In this document: piece by piece, positions 1-7,049 of the stretch
How positions within the stretch are numbered: the stretch's first letter is position 1
Layout of the letters: the number at the start of each line of letters is the position of its first letter
Assembly (NCBI GenBank): GCA_964432995.1
Contig: CAYSPU010000123.1
Coordinates: forward strand, 1-16,686
Direction: 5' to 3'
Origin: CAYSPU01 sp964432995
GTDB lineage: Bacteria; Verrucomicrobiota; Verrucomicrobiia; Limisphaerales; JAHDYP01
DNA: 16,686 nucleotides
Notes under the pieces: model-generated
What the model was told of the DNA's origin: nothing
Database searches by the model: none
What the model saw: the letters and a program-made list of their open reading frames with translations, nothing else
Program-made: the position numbers and the translations under genes

Positions 1-76
1 GAATCACGATCCGGGGGGCGTTCGACTTCCGCGACTTCACCCAGCAATTCGTCCAGGGTGCGACGTGGTTGGCGGG
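1..76 (-). repeat. Near-identical partial copy of the 3' part of the batB-batC gene
   Basis: Bases 1-76 match 1032-1107 with a single mismatch (position 56 G against 1087 A), and the match ends abruptly at 77. Read on the minus strand it encodes the same roughly 25-residue stretch of the acidic tail (around TLDELLGEVAEVERPPDRDS) of the protein encoded at 968-3583; the one difference is synonymous (TTG to CTG leucine). The piece runs off the left edge, so it may be the tail of a paralogue, a strain variant or a mis-joined contig. The 100-N gap 86 bases away makes an assembly cause quite possible. Confidence 0.8.
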
Positions 77-515
77 GGAACTGATTAAAGACCCGTCCCT
101 TTGTATTCTCAGCGGGGTGACCGGCTTCAACGCGCCACGGTCCTCTCGTCCTTTCTCGGTGGNNNNNNNNNNNNNNNNNNNNNNNNNNNNNNNNNNNNNN
201 NNNNNNNNNNNNNNNNNNNNNNNNNNNNNNNNNNNNNNNNNNNNNNNNNNNNNNNNNNNNNNCTCCGCGGGGTAATCGATATCGGAACTGATTAAAGACC
301 CGTCCCTTTGTATTCCCGCGTCCGCCAGTCGGGTTCGCACCCTCAGCGGGGTGACCGGCTTCAACGCGCCACGGTCCTCTCGTCCTTTCTCGGTGGTGGC
401 GATTGCAACTGGGGCACTCGAGACAGGTGCCGCACGCGGGCAACAATCCGGTGTCGCAGTTCCTCCGCGGGGTAATCGATATCGGAACTGATTAAAGACC
501 CGTCCCTTTGTATTC
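77..515. repeat. Tandem repeat region of about 200-base units anchored by a 32-base block in three copies
   Basis: A 32-base block beginning GGAACTGATTAAAGACCC is present identically at 77-108, 284-315 and 484-515. Copies 2 and 3 share the same 21 bases on their left (263-283 and 463-483), while copy 1 is preceded by the bat-derived sequence. A further 54-base stretch is identical at 109-162 and 343-396. Unit 2 has 27 extra bases (316-342) that unit 1 lacks. No convincing gene lies here. The spacing of about 200 bases is too long for a CRISPR array. The GGGACGGGTC core on the minus strand resembles short repeats that accompany Y1 transposases, by memory only. Confidence 0.85.
163..262. other. 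Assembly gap of exactly 100 Ns
   Basis: The run is exactly 100 Ns and sits inside the tandem repeat. If unit 1 were like unit 2, the missing sequence would be 66 bases (equivalent to 397-462), so 100 is probably a placeholder. The join may be wrong. Confidence 0.95.
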
Positions 516-538
516 CCTGTTCTCGAGGGGGAGGAACA

Positions 539-740
539 GCAAAGACGCCAAGGAACAAAGGAGGGTGATGGGTGCGGGGAGAAGATGCCCGGGTGTCGGG
601 TTCGCCCCCCGACTCCCTTCGTGTCTTCGTTTCTTGGTTGTTTGTCCGCCCCCGGACTTGGAACAGAAGCACGCCAAGAGCCGCAGAGAGACTGGTTTCC
701 CCGGCCGCACTCACTTTGCGGTCCTTCGCGGCTTCTGTTC
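539..740. repeat. Decayed inverted-repeat elements of the CGAAGACACGAAG type
   Basis: Around 539-560 (GCAAAGACGCCAAGGAACAA) and 618-636 (opposite orientation, CTTCGTGTCTTCGTTTCTTG) lie two arms of a loose inverted repeat. A second pair is clearer: 661-670 GAACAGAAGC and 731-740 GCTTCTGTTC are perfect complements, and similarity continues inward (CGCCAAGAGCCGCAGAG against CTTTGCGGTCCTTCGCG). Such elements are common between genes in Verrucomicrobiota and related phyla (family knowledge from memory). A GC-rich dyad follows at 763-797 (GATCCG with CGGATC enclosing the 14-base palindrome 777-790). No gene is seen in 516-842. Confidence 0.5.
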
Positions 741-842
741 AACATCGTGTCGGTAGAAACCCGATCCGTTGGTCGGGGCCGCGCGCGGCCTCGGATCCCC
801 ACCCGGTTCGCGGTTGCCCGCGCAACAAGCAGAAGTACGCAG

Positions 843-950
843 ATGGCGCGGCCTTTGCCGATTGTGCAACCGGGCGGGTGGTATCAGGTGGGCGCCACGG
901 CGACGGTGTGACCCTAGTTCGCGACGTTCATGTCGAGGGCGGAGTGTCGG
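843..950 (+). pseudogene. Remnant of a REP-associated tyrosine (Y1/IS200-like) transposase, N-terminus only
   Basis: ATG at 843 starts MARPLPIVQPGGWYQV, which resembles the very conserved start of REP-associated tyrosine transposases (typically MARPLRIxYPGAxYHVxxRG). This frame stops at 909-911 after 22 codons. In another plus frame the sequence goes on as RHGDGVTLVRDVHVEG, which can be aligned with the next family segment (RG..R..I.RD...), so a frameshift near 880-890 is likely. Nothing of the catalytic HUH motif or tyrosine remains before the convergent bat gene begins at 968. The nearby repeats at 77-515 fit the usual pairing of such transposases with REP sequences. Identification is by motif memory over a short stretch. 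Confidence 0.5.
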
Positions 951-967
951 ATTTGGGGCGCAGTCGC

Positions 968-3583
968 TCACCAATCCGGATAGACTCTGCGGGATTGGTT
1001 GTCCCGCCGGGCGTCCTGGCGCCGGCGGTTGGAATCACGATCCGGGGGGCGTTCGACTTCCGCGACTTCACCCAGCAATTCGTCCAAGGTGCGACGTGGT
1101 TGGCGGGAGTTTTGAGCCCGTTGTTGGGCCTGCTGGGCGGCTTGCTGCATTTGTTGTCGAAGCTGGGAGAGGCGATCCTGGACTTGGGTCAGGCCTGTTT
1201 GTGCCGGGGAGTGCTGCGGGCTCAGGTCCAGCGCGTCGCGGTAAGACGTCTCGGCCTCTTCGTAATGGGGCAGGGCGGCGGCCGGCGATCGGGATTCCGC
1301 CTGTTCCCCAGCGCGCTGCTGCTGCTGGCCGAGTCGGGTGAGGACCTCCGGAAGGCGGCGGCGCGCTTCCTCGCCGAGGGCGGTGGCTTCGGCGTTCAGG
1401 GGGTTGAGATCGAGGGCGGCCTCGGAGTGGCTGACCGCGGCCGTCAGTTCCTGAGCGGCCCTGGGGATGTCATTGGGGGTCGCCTGGATCCCGCGTTCGA
1501 GGCTGCGCTGTCCTTCTTGAACGTGCAGTTGTTCCATGGCGGCGCGCACCTGGGCCTCGCCGCGGCGGGCGTCGCGGTTGTCCGGCCTCAGCTCCCGCGC
1601 TTCCTGGTAACGCTGCAGGGCTTCATCGAATCGGCCCAGGGCTTCCTCGGCATTCTGAGCGGCAGCGGCCTCATCGCCGCTGCGCTGCTCGCGCTGGCCC
1701 ATGCGGGTGAGAAGCTTGGAGAGCTTGTCCTCGACCCGTTCCTGCGCGATCCGCACGGCCTGTTCCGAGGGCGACGCGGGCGTGAGGGCATGCTGTTGGG
1801 AGCTGTCTTCCTCTGGGGACGGTTCCGGGGCCGACTGGCTGCGCGCGTCTGTCAGATCGCTCAGGGCATCGCGGTAGGCTTCTTCGGCCTGGAGGTCGGC
1901 CCAACGGTAGTTCTTGGCGGCCTCCGCGTCGCCGCGGTTCTCGAACGCTTGCGCCCGCTCGAGCAGTCGCCGGAGCAGTCGCTCGTGCGCTGCCGCAGCG
2001 TCGCGCGCGATCTCCTGATCCCGCGGGGCGAGTTCGACGGCTTCGCGGAGGTAGGCGTCGGCCGCGCGGAGGGTGTCGATCGCGTCGTCGAGCGGCTGGG
2101 ATTCGGAGTTTTGGGACAGTTCGTTTCCGAGCCGGTGGGTGAGCCGGGCGAGACGGCGTTCGACGAGTTCGAGGTTATGGCGGGCGCCGGGGTGTCGGCG
2201 GTTGAGTTCCAGCACGGATCGGTAGGCGTCGCGGCTGCGGCGCCAGGAATCGACGGCCTGCTCGGGGGTGTTTTGTTCGAGGGGTTCGCCCAGGCGAAAC
2301 TCGGCGTTGCCGATCTGGAGCCAGACGGGCTGACGCAGTCCACGGGGCAGCGGATGGTTCAGCAGATCGAGCCAGATCTCGTCGGCGCGCTGGAACTCGC
2401 CGGCGGCATAGGCGTCGACGCCGCGGTTGTAGTCAGACCAGGGATCAAGCAAGGGCCGCTCTCCGGAAGCAGTCGTGGTCCGGGTGACGGCGGCAGGGGC
2501 CGCGCCTGGAGTGGGGTGATCGTTGGCCGCCTGGGTGTTTGCCGCGAGCGCCGCCAGGAGGCAGAGGGTTGTCCGGGCGCGGGCCGGGTTGCGGCGGTCG
2601 GTGAGCAGCCATTCGACCAGGAGCAGCGCCAGGGCGCCGGCCAGGGGGATCATGAACCACTCCTGCGGATCGCCGAACTGACGCCGTTCGCTGACGCGCG
2701 GGAGTCCCGCCGCGGCCTGCCTGAACCACGTGACCAGTTGCCGGCTGTTCGGGCCTTTGAGGTGGACATGCAACCCGCGACCGGCCTGGGCGGTCTCGCG
2801 CAAGAGTCGTTCGTCAAGCCGCGAGATCACTTCACGGCCGAAGGGGTTCTTCTGGTATCCGGCCACGCCGGCGGCGGCGGGCACACGGCCGCCCCGGTGG
2901 GAACCGACTCCCGCAGTATGGACATGGACCCGCCGCTGAACGGCCGCGCGCGCGGCGCCCAGCGCCTCGCCCTGAAGCTGCTCGCCATCGCTGACCAGGA
3001 GGAGCGCCCGCGGGCCTTCGCTGGCCTGGTCAAAACTCTCGATCGCACAGCGGATCGCTTTTTCCAGGTTGCTCCCGGGTGCGGACACCAACTCGGTTTG
3101 CAGGGAGTCCAGAGCTCGATCGACGGCGGCCTGGTCGCGGGTCAGGGGGATGACCAGGAACGCGTCGCCGGCGAAGGCCATGAGGCCGACACGATCGCCT
3201 CCCATGGAGTTGAGGAGGTGACGGATGGCGGTGCGTGCGGCTTCGAGGCGGTTGGTACGTTCCACGTCGGCCACGCGCATCGATCGCGAGACATCGAGGC
3301 CGATGAGGAGGTCGACGCCGGTGCGTTCGAGTTCGAGGCTTTGGTGGCCGGCTTGAGGGCGGGCGAGGGCCAGGGCGAGCAAGGCCAGGCCGGCGAGCCC
3401 CAGCGCCTGTCGGAGCCGCCGGCGGCGCGGGTCCAGACGCGCGAGCAGTTGCGGGAGCAGCGGTGAGTTCACGGCGGCGGCCAGCGTTCGGCGGCGGCGG
3501 CGAGCGCCCCAGGCGAAGAGAGCCGCCGTGAGCAGGAGGAACACGGGTAGCAAGACCAGCCAGAGCGGGGCGCCGAATGTCAT
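968..3583 (-). CDS. batB: BatB-BatC fusion: membrane-anchored VWA domain plus TPR-rich C-terminal half
   Basis: The protein has 871 residues. Hydrophobic segments lie at about 7-27 and 58-76. A von Willebrand factor A domain (about 88-290) has a full MIDAS: D97-x-S99-x-S101, T148 and D199 in LLVSDGE. A third membrane segment lies at 310-327. A signal-peptide-like hydrophobic stretch at 337-353 ending in ANTQA then leads into a TPR-like half (about 380-810) and a charged, Q/R-rich tail. BatB and BatC are usually separate; the internal signal-like segment suggests that two genes were fused. Bat proteins are thought to act at the inner membrane/periplasm in stress or aerotolerance; the exact role is unsettled. 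The start at 3583 forms ATGA with the batA stop and has GGAGGAGG six bases upstream. Upstream in-frame ATG codons would overlap batA and look spurious. It is the last gene of the cluster; the stop is TGA at 968-970. Confidence 0.88.
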   Translation of the reverse strand: MTFGAPLWLVLLPVFLLLTAALFAWGARRRRRTLAAAVNSPLLPQLLARLDPRRRRLRQALGLAGLALLALALARPQAGHQSLELERTGVDLLIGLDVSRSMRVADVERTNRLEAARTAIRHLLNSMGGDRVGLMAFAGDAFLVIPLTRDQAAVDRALDSLQTELVSAPGSNLEKAIRCAIESFDQASEGPRALLLVSDGEQLQGEALGAARAAVQRRVHVHTAGVGSHRGGRVPAAAGVAGYQKNPFGREVISRLDERLLRETAQAGRGLHVHLKGPNSRQLVTWFRQAAAGLPRVSERRQFGDPQEWFMIPLAGALALLLVEWLLTDRRNPARARTTLCLLAALAANTQAANDHPTPGAAPAAVTRTTTASGERPLLDPWSDYNRGVDAYAAGEFQRADEIWLDLLNHPLPRGLRQPVWLQIGNAEFRLGEPLEQNTPEQAVDSWRRSRDAYRSVLELNRRHPGARHNLELVERRLARLTHRLGNELSQNSESQPLDDAIDTLRAADAYLREAVELAPRDQEIARDAAAAHERLLRRLLERAQAFENRGDAEAAKNYRWADLQAEEAYRDALSDLTDARSQSAPEPSPEEDSSQQHALTPASPSEQAVRIAQERVEDKLSKLLTRMGQREQRSGDEAAAAQNAEEALGRFDEALQRYQEARELRPDNRDARRGEAQVRAAMEQLHVQEGQRSLERGIQATPNDIPRAAQELTAAVSHSEAALDLNPLNAEATALGEEARRRLPEVLTRLGQQQQRAGEQAESRSPAAALPHYEEAETSYRDALDLSPQHSPAQTGLTQVQDRLSQLRQQMQQAAQQAQQRAQNSRQPRRTLDELLGEVAEVERPPDRDSNRRRQDARRDNQSRRVYPDW

Positions 3584-4530
3584 GGCAACCTCCTCCAGAA
3601 CGTTTCCCCCAGGAACCACTCGGCGAGCAACGCCACCAACGCCGGGATCGCCAGCCACGGGAACAACTCGCGATAGCCGCGGACGCGCTGATCGCTGAGC
3701 TTCCGTTTTTCGAGGGTGTCGATCTGCTGGTAGACCGCGCGCAGGTGATGTCCGTTCCGCACCCGGAAATACTGGCCGCCGGTCCGGGCCACGGCGCGCG
3801 CCAGGTATTCGCTGAGGTCGTTCTGCGGTGTCGCTTCGTCGGGACTGAGAATCTGGATCGCGTGCACGCGGATCTGGAGCGGTGCGAGGACGGCGGCGAC
3901 CTCATCGGGCGCCGGTCCGGAGGTGATGTTCTCGGCATCGGTCATCAGCACGATGACGCGGGTCTCATTGGTGTATCGCTGGAGGTGTCCGGCGGCGACG
4001 GCGAGGGCGGGACCGACGGCGGTGCCGACGCCGTTGGTTTCGCGACGGAGACGTTCGAGCAACCAGTCGTGGTCCAGGGTCAGCGGACCGGCCAGGTAGG
4101 CGTTGCGGTCGAAGCAGACCAGGCCGAGCCGGTCGTTCGGACGCGAGCGGATGAATTCGGCGCAAATCTGCTGCAGCCCCGCCGTCCGGGTCACCCGCCG
4201 GCCGTCGAGCAGGAAATCGCGTGTCCGCATCGTGCCGGAGAAGTCGAGCGTCAACATCAGGTTGATGCCGAGGGTATCTTCGCGCGAAGTGGCTTTCTCC
4301 ACCTGCGGCCGGCTCAGGGCCAGGATGCCGAGGACGAAGAAGGCCAGGCGCAGAGCGAAGCGCCAGGCGCCGGGACGAAAGCGCGTCGCTCGAGCCGCCG
4401 GCCCGAGCAGCGAGCCGGCAGGAAAGAGCAGCGCGGCGGCCGGGCCCGAACGGCCGCGCCAACGCGCCAGCGGAATCAGCAGCAGGAGCAGCAGCAGCCA
4501 GCCCGGCGACGCGATGTGGAGACCGATCAT
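3580..4530 (-). CDS. batA: BatA-like membrane VWA protein
   Basis: The protein has 316 residues with the classic BatA layout: a hydrophobic N-terminal helix (about 11-21), a second at 58-72 followed by the family's ALSRPQ motif, a VWA domain (about 88-275) and a C-terminal membrane helix near 288-305. The metal site reads D96-F-S98-G-T100, with threonine where most relatives have serine, plus T151 and D198 (MTDAEN). The domain probably faces the periplasm and may bind partners through a bound divalent cation (family knowledge). The ATG at 4530 overlaps the preceding stop as ATGA and is preceded by a GGGGGAGG-type ribosome site. The open frame extends 143 codons further upstream, but that part is Arg/Pro/Gly-rich shadow sequence over the neighbouring gene. 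Confidence 0.9.
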   Translation of the reverse strand: MIGLHIASPGWLLLLLLLIPLARWRGRSGPAAALLFPAGSLLGPAARATRFRPGAWRFALRLAFFVLGILALSRPQVEKATSREDTLGINLMLTLDFSGTMRTRDFLLDGRRVTRTAGLQQICAEFIRSRPNDRLGLVCFDRNAYLAGPLTLDHDWLLERLRRETNGVGTAVGPALAVAAGHLQRYTNETRVIVLMTDAENITSGPAPDEVAAVLAPLQIRVHAIQILSPDEATPQNDLSEYLARAVARTGGQYFRVRNGHHLRAVYQQIDTLEKRKLSDQRVRGYRELFPWLAIPALVALLAEWFLGETFWRRLP

Positions 4531-5066
4531 GCCCCCCCCTCCCCCGCCGCGCTCTTCGGCACCGCGGCGGGACGCGTTGCCAGGACAAACGCCACCGCCG
4601 CCTCGTGCAGTTGCCGGAGTTCGTCCGCCTCCGCCACCGCCCGGCCGAACTTCATCAGGTCGCCGCCGCCCAGGAATTCGCCGAGGGCGGCGCGTTGTTC
4701 GGCCGGCAGAACCGGGGTCCGGCAGGCGGCGTCGAGGAACTCCTCGGTCGTGAGCCGCGGCGCATGCAGGCCATGGCGCCGTTCGAGATAGCGGCGCAAC
4801 ACCCCGGTTGAACCCACCGCGTAGGCGCGCGATTCCTCGGGAACGAGCAACACGCTCAGATGCTCGAGGGCGCGCATGGCTTCTTCCCAGGCGGCCAGGG
4901 CTGCGTCCGGCGACGGCGGCCGGACGGTCAACCGGTGGCGCTGGTGCGAACGCCACCACATCGCCAGGACCGCGGCCATCGCCACAAACGCGCCCAGCCA
5001 GAGCACCCAGCTCCAGTCGGGTGGCACGAGGTGACGCAGGTCTTCGATGAGGTTGGTGTCGCGCAC
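4527..5066 (-). CDS. Small single-pass membrane protein of the Bat cluster (DUF4381-like)
   Basis: The protein has 179 residues, with one membrane helix at about 18-38 after a PPDWSW motif, then a basic linker and a helical soluble domain containing LRRYLERRHGL and LTTEEFL. This matches the layout of the DUF4381 proteins often encoded between DUF58 and BatA genes; the assignment rests on layout and position rather than a strong motif. It probably works with the two VWA proteins at the inner membrane. The GTG start at 5066 lies only three bases after the stop of the DUF58 gene. The upstream GGTG is a weak ribosome site, so translation may depend on coupling. The stop overlaps the batA start. 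Confidence 0.75.
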   Translation of the reverse strand: MRDTNLIEDLRHLVPPDWSWVLWLGAFVAMAAVLAMWWRSHQRHRLTVRPPSPDAALAAWEEAMRALEHLSVLLVPEESRAYAVGSTGVLRRYLERRHGLHAPRLTTEEFLDAACRTPVLPAEQRAALGEFLGGGDLMKFGRAVAEADELRQLHEAAVAFVLATRPAAVPKSAAGEGGA

Positions 5067-5069
5067 GGT

Positions 5070-5966
5070 TTACACCAGGTCGGGCGTCGGGACGGCCGCG
5101 GGTTGCCGGCTCTCGAAGAAGCGCAGCAGGGCGGATTCGTAGGGCAAGCCCGGCTGGCAGCAGACATGGTCCACGCCGGCCCGCCGGAACATCTCGCGCA
5201 ACCGCCCGGCGCGTTCGCTTCGGTGCACTTCGAATGCATGGCGGACCTCCGGAGCGGAGGTGTCCAGCTCCAGCACGTCACCGGTTTCGGCATCCTCGCA
5301 AACGAGCCAGCCCAGCGACGGCAGGGAGACTTCCAACGGATCCTGGATCTGCAGGCCGATCACATCGTGCCGTCGCGCCGCAATGCGCAGGGAGCGCTCG
5401 AAACCGTCGTCGAGAAAGTCCGAGACGAGGAACACCGTGGCGCGTCGGCGGAAGGCATGCATCAGGGACTGCAGCGCGGACTGGAGGCGGGTGCGGCGCG
5501 ACCGGGGGGTGTGGCCGAGAATGGCGGCGACGATGGCCAGGGCCTGTGAGCGACTGGCTCGCGGGGCCAGGAAACGCTCGACGCGGTCGGTGAACAACAG
5601 CAGCCCGGCGCGGTCGCCATTCTGCACGGCGCTCAAGGCGAGCACGGCAGCCAGTTCGGCGGCGAGTTCCCGTTTGCTCTGGGGAACCGATCCGAAGTCG
5701 CCGGAGGCGCTGACGTCGACGGCGAGCAGGAGAGTGAGGTGCCGTTCTTCGACGCGGCGTTTGACTTGGACCACGCCCGTGCGGGCGGTGGCATGCCAGT
5801 CGATCGAGCGCACGTCGTCGCCGGGCTGGTATTCGCGCACTTCGTCGAACTCGATGCCGCGCCCGCGGAAGACGGAACGGTAGGGGCCGGTGAACAGGTC
5901 TTCGACGAGGCGGCGCGCCCGGATCTCGATGCGCCGTGCGCGATGCAGGATGTCGGCCGGGGTCAT
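5070..5966 (-). CDS. DUF58 domain protein (VWA-like partner of MoxR)
   Basis: The protein has 298 residues. The N-terminal part carries the DUF58 signature GRGIEFDEVREYQPGDDVRS followed by IDWHATARTG (about residues 35-65). A VWA-like fold follows with AVDVSASG near residue 85 and FLVSDFLDD further on. No membrane helix is obvious, so it is likely cytoplasmic, next to the MoxR ATPase. DUF58 genes nearly always follow moxR, and the pair is thought to be a chaperone-like module acting on the Bat/VWA proteins (family knowledge). The ATG at 5966 overlaps the moxR stop as ATGA. The much longer open frame to 6983 is a shadow of moxR. Confidence 0.9.
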   Translation of the reverse strand: MTPADILHRARRIEIRARRLVEDLFTGPYRSVFRGRGIEFDEVREYQPGDDVRSIDWHATARTGVVQVKRRVEERHLTLLLAVDVSASGDFGSVPQSKRELAAELAAVLALSAVQNGDRAGLLLFTDRVERFLAPRASRSQALAIVAAILGHTPRSRRTRLQSALQSLMHAFRRRATVFLVSDFLDDGFERSLRIAARRHDVIGLQIQDPLEVSLPSLGWLVCEDAETGDVLELDTSAPEVRHAFEVHRSERAGRLREMFRRAGVDHVCCQPGLPYESALLRFFESRQPAAVPTPDLV

Positions 5967-6952
5967 GGGACCGGTACCTGCTCCAGCACCCGCCGCACAA
6001 TCTGCTCCGACGTCACGTTGTCCGCGTCCGCCTCGAAGGTGGTGAGGACGCGGTGCCGAAGGACATCCGGGGCGATGGCCTTGACGTCCGCCGGGGTGAC
6101 GTGCGGACGCCCGCGGAGGAGGGCGTGCGCTTTCGCGGCGATGGAGAGGTTGATGGACGCCCGGGGGGAGGCGCCGAAGCGGATGTAGGGTTTCAGGTCC
6201 GGCACCGCGCGCGCCGGGTCGCGGGTGGTGAACACCAGTCGCACGATGTAGTCCGCAATCTGCTCGTCCACGTAAACGCGGTCCACCAGGGCGCGCATGG
6301 CCAGAATGGCCTCCGGCGGGAGCACCGCCCGCAGCGCCGGCCGCGGCGCGGTGGTGGCCATCAGCGTCATGATCTGCTTCTCCTCGGCCTCGCTCGGGTA
6401 GGTCACCACCACCTTCAGCATGAAACGATCCACCTGCGCTTCGGGCAGTGCGTAGGTGCCTTCCTGCTCGATGGGGTTCATCGTCGCCAGCACCAGGAAC
6501 GGCGATGGCAACGGGAAGCTCTCCTCGCCGATGGTCACCTGGCGTTCCTGCATCGCCTCCAGCAACGCGCTTTGCACCTTCGCCGGCGCCCGGTTGATTT
6601 CGTCCGCCAACACCAGGTTGGCGAAGATCGGCCCCTTGCGGGTGGGATAACTGTTCTCGCGCGGATTGAACACCAGGTTGCCGATGAGGTCGCCCGGCAG
6701 CAGGTCGGGCGTGAACTGCACGCGGGCCGACCGGAGGTGCAGGCATTGAGCGAGGGCGGTCACGGTGGCCGTCTTGGCCAGTCCCGGCACGCCTTCGAGC
6801 AGGACGTGGCCGTTCGCCAACAGACCAATCAGGAGACGATCGATCAGCGGGACCTGCCCGACGATGTTGCGCGCCATCTCGCGGCGCAACGCCTCGAGTT
6901 GCGGTTGGTGCGTGGCGATGGTTTCTTGCAGAGGTAGCAGGTCCGAATGCAT
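5963..6952 (-). CDS. moxR: MoxR-family AAA+ ATPase
   Basis: The protein has 329 residues. Visible motifs are VGQ at 31-33, Walker A GVPGLAKT (54-61), Walker B LVLADE (113-118) followed by INRAPAKVQSALLEAMQER, sensor 1 ATMNP (156-160), the LPEAQVDRF segment (169-177) and the sensor 2 region GASPRAS. These are diagnostic of MoxR ATPases, which are thought to remodel or insert metal into VWA-domain partners. It heads the bat cluster and is overlapped by the DUF58 start. ATG 6952 was chosen because the upstream 67 codons are low-complexity Arg/Pro sequence outside the family. No clear ribosome site precedes it. The 97 bases to der show no obvious terminator, so read-through from der is possible. 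Confidence 0.93.
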   Translation of the reverse strand: MHSDLLPLQETIATHQPQLEALRREMARNIVGQVPLIDRLLIGLLANGHVLLEGVPGLAKTATVTALAQCLHLRSARVQFTPDLLPGDLIGNLVFNPRENSYPTRKGPIFANLVLADEINRAPAKVQSALLEAMQERQVTIGEESFPLPSPFLVLATMNPIEQEGTYALPEAQVDRFMLKVVVTYPSEAEEKQIMTLMATTAPRPALRAVLPPEAILAMRALVDRVYVDEQIADYIVRLVFTTRDPARAVPDLKPYIRFGASPRASINLSIAAKAHALLRGRPHVTPADVKAIAPDVLRHRVLTTFEADADNVTSEQIVRRVLEQVPVP

Positions 6953-7049
6953 GTGACGGGGCGCGATTATGAAGAGCGGCCACCCGGCGGAAAGGCTATT
7001 CTTCCGCGGCGCTGTGCGAGGTCGGCGCAAGAGACGGCTGCCCTCCCCT

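Noticed and set aside
316..342. tRNA T-arm-like GGGTGCGAACCC on the minus strand
   Set aside because: The arm lacks the TTC loop, and there is no acceptor or anticodon stem around it.
77..515. CRISPR array from the three 32-base repeats
   Set aside because: Repeat spacing is about 200 bases, the intervening sequences are themselves repeated, and no cas gene is present.
572..3466. Very long plus-strand open frame
   Set aside because: It is the antisense shadow of the batB-batC gene; the minus strand has clear VWA and TPR motifs with ribosome site and ATGA coupling.
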